This document shows, in pieces, positions 51,201 through 63,200 of a stretch of DNA of 64,000 bases. The notes beneath the pieces are model-generated. The model was not told the DNA's origin. It made no database searches and saw only the letters and a list, made by a program, of their open reading frames with translations. Numbering within the stretch: position 1 is the first letter of the stretch; each line of letters opens with the position of its first letter. The position numbers and the translations under genes are program-made. This stretch comes from Ctena decussata (Eukaryota > Mollusca > Bivalvia > Lucinida > Lucinidae), in assembly GCA_963989385.1 (NCBI GenBank), contig OZ022500.1:15080460-15144459 (forward strand), read 5' to 3'.

Positions 51201-54200
51201 TCCGCTGATTCAAGAAGGGCAGTTGTCAGTTACTGGCGAAAGTATGTGCACTTAGTACTGGTTAACCGCTTAGGAGGTCTAAGCCTGCCCAGGAATAGTG
51301 TGGTTAGGTTAACTGACCGTCCCGACATGACCTTAGTTGTTTACCGTGGACGTTAAGCATCAAATCAACCAACCAAAAAAAAAGCTACTCAGCCGCCAGT
51401 TCCAAATTACCTGATTTTCCCTGATTCTTTCCTTGACATTTTCTAATTTTCCATACCCTTTAAGGACTCTAAAAGTTGATTGTACTGTTACTTTCACAGT
51501 GTTAAATGTAGCACTTGAAGATTGGGCGTCACTCTTATAGAAAAGACTTTGCCCCCATTCCCCCCTTTCCCTCCCTCCCCCCACCTCCCCCAGGAACATT
51601 TTTATCTTTAAGAGTAACCCCCCAATAGGGAAAAAGACAAATGCTTCTGTACATCGATTTTTCTATCCATATTTTTAATGGGAGAAACTTCAAGGTTTCG
51701 TATTGGCCTTCCTGTATGAAAGGCTCAACTCAAAAGGGCTTTACTTTTAATAGAAAGAAGCTGCTCCTACGGGAGAAAAATTTCAGCCCCATGAGAAAGA
51801 AAAAGATGTAAAAATTAAAATGGCAGAAATGCTTTTCCGGAAAATATATCTATACACCTAATATAGAAATCTGTATTTCTATTTGCAGGGTAAAACTTCT
51901 GTGATTTTTATATAACAGAAAGATGGGTTACACTACAATGGATTATCCTGTACCAAACAAAATGAAGTGCGGCTGTGCTCAATTAAATGATTCTTTAACC
52001 CCAAAGATGCATGACCAAGCACCTATATGACAATACTCAAATGTTACCTTTGACCTGTTCTCCGATTGGTTCCTGGAATTATTCTGCTGAAAACCACACA
52101 AGCAATGTCAAAACAAAACATGCAAAATAGTATCAGAATAATAACATGCATATTTTGAAGTACGCAAATCTACATTCTACACTATAATTATGTGAGTATA
52201 GAATTCAAATAGAGATGAAACTCAGAATTTAAATAGAGAAAACAATCAATGTTCAATACCCTCAATGACATGTGCTTAGGTATTGGGACACCTAAAATAA
52301 TTAATTTTCCATTTGTCCCAAATGGAAAATTCATTATTTTAGGTGACCCAATATATACGCACATTAGGATATAGTAGATATTATAGAGACATAAGGGTTC
52401 TTCTATAAGAAAGAATCTGCTTGTAGGGAAGAAAATACTTTGACCCATGAGAGGCGCCGTGGCTGAGTGGTTAAAGTGGCTCGCTTATTGTGCAGAAAAT
52501 CGCCGGAAGGTTGTGAGCTCGCGGCCCACCATCGCCATCCGACGACTGGAAAACACTCTGTCAACCCAGCAGTAAATGGGTACCTTTTTTGAATCAGGGA
52601 AGGATAAGGCAGTGAAAGGAGAGAGATGGGCTCCGCCTTTCATCTGCTGTGCCCAAGATACAGTGGGTCTCTAACCCCCACTGCCTCTATGGCTATGAGG
52701 CTATGGGAAACCTTTATCTTTTAATGTCCTGACAAGAATTCTGTGGAATGCTATGTCTCGCCTGTCTGTGTAATGTCACATAACAGAGCTGAACCAGGAA
52801 ACTTGATGAAAGTTTACGCTACCGTTACTGACTCTGACACCAGAAAATACTCATGTCCCGCTTCTGCTAGCCATAAGTGAGGCAAAAACTGAGTGTCTAC
52901 CATTAGGGTCGAGTCAGGTAATTTCCGACAGCGGGTAAATTCGAACATACAATTGCAAACAGTAACAAGAATTCCGCGGAATGCGGTGTCTCGCCTGCTA
53001 GCGCTTTGTCACAAAAACAGAGCTCAATCAGCAAAGATGTATGCATGAACCAAGTTTCTTGGCTCTAGCCCTAATAATTTCTGAGAAACAGACCAAAACT
53101 TGAAAACTCGACAAAACATTGCAAAGTCAGTCAACCATTAAATGTAGGTCAAGACTCAATATTGTTGATTTCTTTGAGCTCTTCTCTTCTAGATTAATGC
53201 ATGACCCAAGTTTCATGGCTCTAGCCCTTATAGCTTCAGAGAAACAGACCTAAATGCAACCAAACTTGCAAAGTCAGTCAACCGTAAAATGTAGGTCAAG
53301 ACTGAATATTGATGATGACTTTGAGATTTACTCTTCCAGACGTACCCATGAACCAAGTTTCATGGCTCTAGGCCTTATAGTTTCTGAGAAAATGACCTAA
53401 ACGCAAAAACTTGACAAAAACTTGCAAAGTCAGTCAACCGTGACATGTAGGTCAAGACTCAATATTGATGATGGCTTTGAGATCTACTCTTCCAGACGTA
53501 CCCATGAACCAAGTTTCATGGCTCTAGGCCTTATAGTTTCTGAGAAAATGACCTAAACGCAAAAACTCGACAAAAACTTGCAAAGTCAGTCAACCGTGAC
53601 ATGTAGGTCAAGACTCAATATTGATGATGGCTTTGAGATCTACTCTTCCAGACGTACCCATGAACCAAGTTTCATGGCTCTAGGCCTTATAGTTTCTGAG
53701 AAAATGACCTAAACGCAAAAACTCGACAAAAACTTGCAAAGTCAGTCAACCGTGACATGTAGGTCAAGACTCAATATTGATGATGGCTTTGAGATCTACT
53801 CTTCCAGACGTACCCATGAACCAAGTTTCATGGCTCTAGGCCTTATAGTTTCTGAGAAAATGACCTAAACGCAAAAACTCGACAAAAGTTTACGCCGACG
53901 CCGACGACGACACCGAAAAAGCAATACCTATGTCTCGCCTCTGCTTCGCAGGCGAGACAAAAATCCAGATGAGACGGCTCATAGTAAGCCGTCTCATCAG
54001 GATTTTCAGTTTGCCCAGTTATTTTTGATTTAATTCCAAACAACTGACATATAAAGGAAACAATGTCACTGTCCGTATTTACCTGCTGTCCAAATTACCT
54101 GACTTGACCCTAAAGCTGAGCGGCCTGCCTACCGCCCTGAAGGAATCTACAGGAATAGTTCTGAGCTACACTTCTGCTATATTTCTGCTATGATTGGCTT

Positions 54201-57200
54201 AGACCCAAATAGTATAAAATACCAATATGTTCTACCAATTATCGCAATTATATACCATACAATAATATAGAAAGCTGAGAAGGATCAATGAGTTTACTCT
54301 AAGTGCTTGTCTTTATGCTTCAGGTTAGCCAAATTTGTGGGGTGAAAAATTCAACAAGTTTCTTACTTTTCTGTAAAAACATGGGCTCTTTGACATTTTG
54401 TATTGTGGCAAGAAATTTGCTGCAAATGGGCAAAATGACCAAATAATGGACTTTCACTCATTTTGCATTTTCATCCACAGCCCAATAAATGAAGTTACCA
54501 TAAATATTCTAAAAATTGGGACACCTAAAATAGTTACCGTAACTGTCCTAAACTAGAACAATTTGATTTTATAACGCAGTAATGTGTCCAGAAGATGCAG
54601 ATAGAATGGCAAAATGTGTAGACCCTCATCAGACTGCTCCTAGGAGCAGTCTGATCTGGCTCTGCACTATTTGCTTATGCATGCCTGTCCCAATATTTAG
54701 AATTTTTACAGTAATACAATAACTTTAGAAGGTTCCAGAACATACATCTGTGATTATTTTAGTAGAAAACATGCATAAAATAAATTGAAACAGATACATT
54801 TCAGGCATATCAAGCACGGAAAGATTAAGCCCCATGGTCGAGTGGTTAGAGTGGCTCGGTTATTGTGCAGAAAGTCGCGAGAAGGTTTTGAGTTCGCGGC
54901 TCACCATCTCCATCCGACGACTGGAAAACTCTCTCTGTCAACCCAGCAGTAAATGGGTACCTTTTTCGAATCAGGAAAGGATAAGGCAGCGAAAGGAGAG
55001 AGATGGGCTCCGCCTTTCATCTGCTGTGCCGAAGATACAGTGGGTCTCTAACTCCCACTGCCCCTACGGCTATTAGGCTATGGGAAACCTTTACCTTTTT
55101 ATCAGCCCATATGGATGTACATTCCGATCAGACCCTTTGTTAGCACATGCTGCTGCTTCACACTTAAAGTGCCAAAAATGAGAATTTGCAAACACCTTAG
55201 ATCCAGGTGAGGCAGCTCAAAATGAGCCGCCTTATCTGGATCTACACAGTTTGCCCTCTAGTCTTTAAGCTCTAATATAATATAGGATTGATGAAACAGT
55301 GGATTGATTGACTGATTGATTGATTTGATGCTTTGATTGATTTGATGCTTAACGTCCATGATAAACAGCTATGGTCATGACGGGACGGTCAGTTAACCTA
55401 ACCACACTATTCCTGGACAGGCTTAGACCTCCTAAGCGGTCAACCAGTTCTTAGTGCACATACTTTTGCCAGTAACTGACAACTGCCCTTCAGCGGCAGG
55501 AGAAACGAAAGTATGTGGCCAGACCGGGTTTCGAACCCAGGCCCTCTGACTTACGAGTCAAATGCCCTACCGATTGCGCTATGCGGCCCGGCTGATGAAA
55601 CAGTTTTTGATAGTTTGCAGACATCTGCTTTTTTGACACTATAAGGGTAAAACTCAGTTGAGAAGGGATGCTCCCTATTGTATTTGCTAATTACTTATGC
55701 ATTTCTTCTACCAGCTTGAAAGTAACCAGCTAATTAAAAGACACTGACCGATCTTGGCTTTTTCGCAGAATGAAATTTTTAGTTCCCAAGATGCACAAAG
55801 AACAGAATTCTTAACCCTTTCAACCCAGCCATTCTAATAAGCAACATTTCCACACAGTGCATATTCAGATGAGATTGCTCATAATGAGCAATGTCTCTGA
55901 GAATTTAATCAAATACCCCTTTTGGAAAAAGTCAAAGCTGTAATATTTAAGGGTGAAAGGGTTAACAGATTAGATCTTCTTGCAAAATGAACTGAAACAA
56001 AGAGTAAGATTACATGTGCTAATTCAAGGGGGGCCAACTATCTTAGCAGCCACAGCCCGATCAGGATATTCTCTATTCACAAAATACTTTTCTAGGTTAA
56101 CATATTCTGTGTTTAATAGCCACCTGTAAACACATCCTGATCAGACTTGTCTGATATACAGCATAGTCTGGGTCTTTTCTTAGGTATATGAATACACTGC
56201 CAGTTTTTTGGTCAATTTTTTCAAAAGAGATAATTTTTGTGACTTTCTTTTTGCTCACCTGGGAAAAAAACCCTTTCCATAATGGGGTCTAATTGAAAAG
56301 AAAAGAATTTACTTCAAGAGAGCCAAATTTTTTTTACTTTAAGAGTTCACCCTGATTGAGAAGAGAGGCAAAAATGTCAATGACACTGTTGCTTACCCTG
56401 AAAGTGTAACCGTTTACCTTAAAAGTCATACTGATTTTACTCCATGCAGGTTTGTATCATATTTACCATAACTATTAGGACACCTCAATGTTTTCTGCAA
56501 TAGACTCTTCCATCATCAAATAGGGACAAGCCCCATGTGTCCTAAAATTGTTGGCAAATGGGACAGACTTTGTCCTTTTGGCTCAGATGCTTCTGTACCA
56601 ATGCTTAAGGAGTATGGGTACATCTCCCTGCTTTTCCGCCATTTTTTCAAAAGGAAACTTCATGACTGCTTTCCTGGATAACAAAGCCTTTCCATGAATG
56701 GGATCTGCTCAAGACAAGAATCTGCTCCAAGTGCAGTGCAGCAAATGATTTAAGAGTTGACTCCCATTAACAAGAGAGCCAAAAATTAAAATGACATAGT
56801 GGCTTAGATTGTATGTATACCCATTCACCTTCTGATCCTTACAGATTTGGAGAGAATACTAGTCCTGAACAAATAGAACAGACCCAAGATACACTCCACT
56901 GTTTGCTGATCTGCAAAAATCTTTATACACATCCTTGCAGTTCCAAATGTCGAATGAATACAGCGATGGATTAAGGTGTCCTAATATTTAGAGTACCGTA
57001 AATAGGGTCTACACATTCTTGCAAAAAAAGGGAGATAATAATCAAAACTGGTAAGCCTTACCTCTTCTGGTCTGAGACCAAACTCAGCAGAGTATACCAA
57101 AGACTTGCCCAGAGCATACACATATATCTGAAATACATACGCAATACCACATCAATAGGTTGCAACCCTCCTTCATTTTGTGGTTTCAGGAATAAATGTC

Positions 57201-60200
57201 TCATCAAAAATTTGTTGCACTATGCTATATTTATAAAACAAATTCCTGGTTTTGCAAAAACTTTGAATTAAGAATAAGCTTCAGTTTTATATGTAAATTA
57301 CCTACATTCAAACAGCCAGTAAGATGACACTGACTTCATATGTGGTGTGACAGGGTGAACCGTGGGCCAAAAAATCTGGGTGACATAGCTTCGCCCTCTA
57401 GCTGAGGTACCATTTTGGGCATACTGTGTAAATATTAATTATAAACTTTTAACAAAGCATGGTAGTTCTAATGAGGGTTGAAATGCATGTTATTTATGTA
57501 TAAGTAACATTTTTACCTCAAGAATTATTTATCATAAAAGGAGGGATTTTGCACATAAAATCTGCGATAGTGATTCATACCTCATCTAAGAAATATTTGT
57601 ATATAATAATAATAATCACTTTATTTAAAGAGAAATATACCTGTTCAATAGCTGTAGCTGTCATAACGAAACCCTCCTCCGTCTCTGGGGCCATGTAATT
57701 GGCATACTGCTGCACCCGCTGGGCATGCCCAAACTCAACCTGACCCCCAGGGGTCAAGCTGAATGTGTCAGGGTTGATAACGAAAACAGGACCAAACTCA
57801 TTTGTGGCTTGTTCTGAAATCAATGAACATACTATAAGACTCTTTATGCAAAGAAATCATTTATCAAATAAGCTAAGACGATAAGCATTTCAGATTTTAT
57901 TACAGACCAGTTTATTTTTGGCAATTCATTTGTAGAAGCAGGGAAATTTTTTATGATATCTCAAGGGCCATTTAAGGGCCACATCCCCCCCCCCCCCACC
58001 ACCACCACCACCACCACCTTTGAAAATACTCTCATTTCAAGTTTGATAATAAAAAAAAAATCCCAATCAGAAGCCATCTAGACAATTGTATATAAGTTTA
58101 TAAACTTTATTAGTTGCATAGTTCATTTACTGATCATTCTTTCAAACTAAGGCAAAATGTTTTGAGATTTCATTATTACAGGTAGTTCTAAACACACTTT
58201 GAAGAATTGTTGTTAAGTTTTCTCAATTTTATCAAATTTCACATCAAAAGGACCAGGCCCCATTCCCCAAAATGCTAAAAAAAAATCCTTGAGAAATCTG
58301 AATTTTTAATTTCAACCTGAGAATGGAATTGCATGTTTACCATGTTGCATTACCTGTAGCTTCAATGTCTGATAACAAAGCTTACTGACTTAGTTGTTGG
58401 AATTTAATGTATGTCAGAGTTTTGATATGTTACCATACTTATTCTGCTATAAAACAGCGTTCTTCTAATTCTAGAATGACCTCATGTTGTCTAAATCAGT
58501 CTTATGAAATTTTGCCTCAAGAAGAGATTTTCCCCTTTCCAAACAATCCCAAAAATCTAGATCTGTCTTATAAGACAGATCTAGATTTTCAGGATTGGTT
58601 TGGAAGAAAAAAAAACTTCATCTTATAATGAAAGAAAAATGGTATTTCAGGTTCCTTCAATCATGTTTACCAAGTTTACTAACAATGTTTGGACATTAGA
58701 CACCACAATATACTCTTTGAGCTTCACATGTAGAAAGGCTAAGTTGTCCAAGCAGGGAAAGACTTATAAAAGTTTTTGAAATAGTGCGGACCAAGTTCTA
58801 ACAGCTCAATATTCAGTGTGACTAAAGCAGCAGTGTTTGCCCCAAAGCATATATAATTCTAATATTTTGTGGCTACAAATGTTTACCTGGATTAAAACTG
58901 AAATTTGAAGTAGTTCTGTCAAGCTGAATTTATATTTTGATTTACAAATCTCGTAAATTGATACAATTGAAAAGCTTGCTCTCAATATCAATGAATTAAG
59001 TAGAGTCCTGCAAGAGTTCATCAACTACTTGTGTCCAGTTTTTACCTAATGTTTGGAGTCTACAGAAAGGAAGTCAAAGCAGTATCAAGACGAACCCATT
59101 CCATTCTGGATACCCCTTTAGGGGTATCTGAGCAAACAGTTTGGATCTCAGATCAGGCCCCACACAAATGTGGGGCCTGATCTGAGATCCAAACTGTTTG
59201 CTGCCTAGACATCATTTCTACAAGAGTTAGTTAGACCAATATTGATTTTTGATGCAGATGACAATGGCAGCAGACGACAAAAAAAGCCCAGAATGCAGGT
59301 GAAGAAATAGAAGTTTACAGAGCATTTGAAGCCATGACGGGATAGCATTATATCCAAAATATTGTTCTACATAATCAGGAGCATAATGATGAGGCTCTGA
59401 TGATGCAAATGTACCAAAATTCATTTCATTTCACAAACGAGCTTGGGCTACTAAAATATTCAAAGCAACAGGGGTAGGCCCCATTCAGAAGCATCTAAAG
59501 TTTGTCATTCAGTTGGTAATTTTTTTACATATTTCCGGGGAATAAACTTACACATATTCATGACTCCCTGTTTCACTTTCTTGGATGAAAAACCCTTCCA
59601 AAAAAGGTTCTACTCCTAAAGGAAAGAATTTGTTCTTTTGGGAGCAAATTCTTTCCTTTCAGAATCAACCCCCAATGAGAACAAGTAGCCCAAGGGCAAT
59701 GACCGCTCACCTGAGTTATAAATGTAAGCTTCCAGCTCAGGTAAGCTAATAAACAGGCTGCAATTCTAATTCGATGACCCCATGGGGTGTGGCAAGTTTG
59801 GACCCCAGGTGCTTGATTGGCAGGATTTATGTAGAGGACCACTATACACTGCTACATACTAAATACAGAAGCTCTTGGCCTTATGGTTTCATAAAAGAAG
59901 ATTTTTGAAGGTTCTTTAGCTATATAGCTCTATATAAACAAACAACCCCCTAGGGTGTCGGCAGTTTGGATAGGTGCTTGATTGGCAGATTTATGCAGGG
60001 AATCACTAGACACTGCTGCATACTAAATATGAAAGCTCTGGGCCTCATGGTTTCAGAGAAATAGATTTTTGAAGTCTTTCCCATTATAAGTCTATGGGAG
60101 CAGCATGGCCAGTTTGGACCCCAGGGGGCATGGTTGGCAAGATTTAAGTTGGAGACGACTAAACGTTGCTACATATGTACTAAAAAAGTTAGCTCTGGGC

Positions 60201-63200
60201 CTCATGGTTTAAGAGAAATAGATTTTTGAAGTCTTTCCCATTATAAGTCCATGGGAGCAGCATGGTACACTAGACATTGGTACATGCTACCTATATATGC
60301 TCCGGGCCTCATGGTTTCAATGAGGAAGATTTTTCAAGATTTTCTCGTTGTAAGTCTATGGGAGCTTATGACTCCTGGGGCGTGGCCAATTTGGACTCCA
60401 GGGGCATGGTTGGCAGGATTTATGCAGGGTACCACTACACATTGCTTCATGCTATACATATAAGCTCTGGGCCTCATGGTTTCAGAGAAGAAGGTTTTTT
60501 AAAGATTTTCTCTTTGTAAGTCTATGGGAGCTAATGACCCCCTGGGGCGTGGCCAATTTGGGCCCCAGGGGCATGGTTGGCAGGATTCATGTAGGGAACC
60601 ACTAGACATTGGTACATACCAAATATATAAGCTCTGGGCCTCATACTTTCAGAAGAAGATTTTTTAAGATTTTCCCATTATGAGTCTATGGGAGCTTAAG
60701 ACCCCAGGAGAGTGGCCAGTTTGGACCCCAGAGTCTTGGTTAGGATGATTTATGAAGGGGACCACTAAACATTGCTACATGCTATACAGGGTGTTAAGAA
60801 AGTTCGTAGACATTACTTAAATCTACACTGAAAGCTCAATAATGTTATGATTTTCGCAAAACTTTGTAAGTGTAATATTGAAAGCACTACCAAAGATATG
60901 CAACATATAAATTCTTTTTTGATTTCAAAATGACGAAAAAATCTGAATTGCCATGGACACACCCTCTACAGGGCTAACATTGGTGAAGGCTAAATTTTGA
61001 TTTGCATTGGAGTTCGGCATATTTAGAGCTTGTTTTTTTTTAAACTAATAGAAATATCTAAGCTTTTAAAGTACTGGTATTGCAGGGAATATTTTCGTGA
61101 TTTTTTATTTTAGATTTTATTATTTTTCGACGGTTAACTACGAATATTTTTACTAAATTGAAAGGGTACCCCATTCTCAATTGAAACTTTAAATTTTAGG
61201 GGGTAGGGATAGAATCTATATCAGTATTTGTAAACACAGAGGCATTTTGCAGATTTCTTTTAGTCTCTTGTTATCAGATTTGTTCTCACATCGAGCATAA
61301 ACATTTGATCTGATTTTTCTTTTCATACTGTTCTGCAAAATCAGTCTTAAAAAATTACTCTTTACATTTAATTTCAAATTCATTTTTATTGAATTTTGCA
61401 CTAAAACCTTGTTGTTTTGAATCAAATTAGGTAAGAATATGAAATTGTTTAGGAAACTCTTGAAATATTTTATACTGGGGTAAAACAAAACCTGAATGAA
61501 CATTTGTTCTTGTAATTTAGATGCATTATTGTCGTAGAAATGCTATTTTATTAACACATTTGCATAATTTGACTTTTTGGTGGTAAAATTTCAAATATAT
61601 AATAATTTTCAGATACACCACAAATTTTTTGAAATTTTATTTTTGTCTCCCACATCTCTAGGACCCACTCCATGATATAAATGATTTTATGTCAAGTTTT
61701 GATGGCAGGTTTCGTTTCAGATCTTAATTCATTACCCCCACCCCCTTTGCAAAATATTAATGCCTCATCTGCTTTTTCATGTCAATGAATCATCTGTCAA
61801 AATGTGCCTATTGTCTACGATTCCTTACAAACCTTAACTAATAAAATACTGTTTGGCTTAGTCTTTATCATTTCCGTAAGTTTTAAAATGATAATTATCT
61901 GAGGGATAAGAATAATAAACAGTTTAATATGCCTCATCTTTATGCGTAAAATCCATAATAAATAGCAGACCACTTTGACACCTTGGGTATGAACTGCTAA
62001 TTTTGTAACGGTAAAGAACAATTGTAAAAGTTTTACATTGTGGATCCTTTAATATTGAATAGTTCTTGAAACCTGTAAAGTTTTAAGATTTAATGAATAT
62101 AACTTCTGAAGTTATAAGCAATATTTTAATGTCTTTGAACTTTCTTAACACCCTGTATATATACGCTCTGGGCCTCATGGTTCCAGAGAAGAAGATTTTT
62201 GAAGGTTCTTAAGCTATAAAGCTATATATAAACAAATGACCCCCTGGGGCGTGGCAATTTGAGCCCCAGGGGCATGAGTGGCAGGATTTTAGTAGGGGAT
62301 CGCTAGACATTGATACATGCTATATATATAAGCTATGGGCCTCATGGTTTCAGAGAAGAAAATTTTTTAAGATTTTCCCATTGTAATTCTATGGGAGCTA
62401 ATGACCCCCGAGGCATGGCCAATTTGGGCCCCAGGGGCATGGTTGGCAGGATTTATGTAGGGGGACCACTAGACATTGGTATATACTAAATATGTAAGCT
62501 CTGGGCCTCATGGTTTCAGAGAAGAAAATTTTTGAAGTTTTTCCCATTATAAGTCTATGGGACCTATATGTTGCCATGGCAACCAGAGTTCCAACCCAAT
62601 CTACCCTTAAACCAAATGCAGTCAATCCCGCACCCCAACAATGCTACACATAAAATTTGATCAAGATTGGCCTGCTGGTTTATGAGATATTGGTTTTTAA
62701 AAGTGTGGACGCCGACTCCGACACCGATGACGCCGACGACGGACGATGGCTACACCATAAGCTCACCTTGACAGGTGAGCTAATAAAAGGGAGGCAAAAA
62801 TAAAATGGCAGAGTTGCTTCCCCTGAAAGTGTATCAATTTACCTTAAAGTTAGGGTAATTTATTATTGTAATAAGTTAAGGTTACAATGCCCCTATATTA
62901 CATTCTTAACGAAGAAATACAAGGATTTCTTGTCAATATAAATATGCTATTTCTCAGTTCTCTACAAGGAATTATTTCCTGTATGGAAATAAATCCCTGT
63001 AGATTGAGTACCCTCCCGATAACATTCGGAGATTAGTTAAAATGTACGACCGGGTACCGGCTTTTAGAACTACTTTCCTAAGCTCTTTCTTTCGACTGCA
63101 GTTGTAGCTATTAAACACCGCTGGAGTTGTCTTTTATGATCTTGGGAAAAAACAACAGACGTTAAACAAATCTACAACAAACTTTGATGTGTAATTATGG

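Larger units (their letters stand above)
59525..62855. repeat. P5 MITE split by element A8
   Basis: Left 59525-59680 (TTCTACTCCTAAAGGAAAGA, ATTTGTTCTTTTGGGAGCAA, ATTCTTTCCTTTCAGAATCA) and right 62785-62855 (AAAAGGGAGGCAAAAATAAA, ATGGCAGAGTTGCTTCCCCT, GAAAGTGTATCAATTTACCT) are the two parts of one P5. Confidence 0.72.
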
